Source of the DNA: Chitinibacter sp046530675
Lineage (GTDB): Bacteria > Pseudomonadota > Gammaproteobacteria > Burkholderiales > Chitinibacteraceae
NCBI RefSeq assembly: GCF_046530675.1
Contig: NZ_CP172558.1
Span: 558,001-622,000 of the forward strand
Reading direction: 5' to 3'
Length of the DNA stretch: 64,000 nucleotides
Position numbers and translations under genes: made by a program. Position 1 is the stretch's first letter, and each line of letters begins with the position of its first letter. Below are positions 63,857 through 64,000 of this stretch, in pieces. The notes under the pieces were generated by a model that saw nothing but the letters and a program-made list of their open reading frames with translations, did no database searches and had not been told where the DNA came from.

Positions 63857-64000
63857 TGACTTACCTACACCACACCGCAAACCACCGGGCAATTCGGGCG
63901 TAAAAGCCGGTTTTCTGCTAAGATCACGCGAATTCTCAATTTCACAGTCCGGCCGCGTATTCGCGCGACCGACTCTGTCCCAAAGGGTACCCAGCGTGTC
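63857..64000 (+). other. Right-edge region, probable promoter of a divergent gene
   Basis: No coding sequence can be confirmed. A GTG at about 63995 could be the start of a plus-strand gene; ispB is often divergent from rplU in proteobacteria, but too few bases remain to test this. Confidence 0.25.

Overview
This window reads as chromosome of a chitin-degrading betaproteobacterium of the order Neisseriales, most plausibly Chitinibacteraceae (Chitinibacter, Deefgea and relatives). The reasons are a secreted GH18 chitinase with two CBM5/12 modules, an orphan secreted CBM5/12 protein, a Neisseria-like Gcr-type recombinase, a PglL-like pilin glycosyltransferase next to a type IV pilin, and an rrn operon with the usual Ile/Ala tRNA pair. 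The genus is inferred from gene content and was not checked by 16S comparison. I see no prophage, IS transposase, CRISPR array or plasmid gene.

Layout. 1-7.5 kb: recombinase fragment, 2OG-Fe(II) oxygenase, chitinase, copper chaperone, chromate transporter, YiiX-type hydrolase. 7.6-10.9 kb: a large CHASE3-PAS-PAS-GAF-GGDEF-EAL protein. 11.0-17.7 kb (minus strand): a lipid-modification cluster of CDP-alcohol phosphatidyltransferase, CdsA, PlsC, a hydrolase-methyltransferase fusion, an unknown protein, a PAP2/dual-specificity phosphatase and a small membrane protein. 18.1-31.5 kb: cca, cysK, a CHASE/PAS sensor, ilvA, a REC-HD-GYP regulator, hslU, an outer-membrane barrel, and nrdD-nrdG behind a pair of NrdR boxes. 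31.6-38.1 kb (minus): a pilus island with two O-antigen-ligase/PglL-like proteins, a sigma-54-driven pilin and two large pilin-like proteins, one carrying a chitin-binding module. 38.2-48.2 kb: galE, lptG, lptF, pepA, holC, an acidic unknown protein, valS. 48.2-49.5 kb: a YhcH-type protein and the secreted CBM protein. 49.8-55.4 kb: a complete rrn operon (minus). 55.5-63.8 kb (minus): an RlmL-type methyltransferase, a MukBEF/Mks-like condensin operon, obgE, rpmA, rplU.

The most unusual observation is a dispersed palindromic element of constant length. About 13 copies measure exactly 49 bp, begin with GTAT at positions 3-6 (often GGGTAT) and end with ATACCC, with stems of very different quality and a partly conserved interior. 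They sit between genes, just upstream of ribosome-binding sites and just after stop codons. Two copies lie inside reading frames: one forms the C-terminal tail of NrdD, the other part of a disordered acidic protein. I do not recognise this family.

Other points for follow-up are the chitin-binding pilin-like protein, the 111-bp duplicated start of the condensin ATPase gene, the CHASE/PAS protein without an output domain, hslU without hslV, and the lipid cluster with an Asp-to-Asn variant CDP-alcohol phosphatidyltransferase motif. All coordinates, counts and alignments were made by eye.
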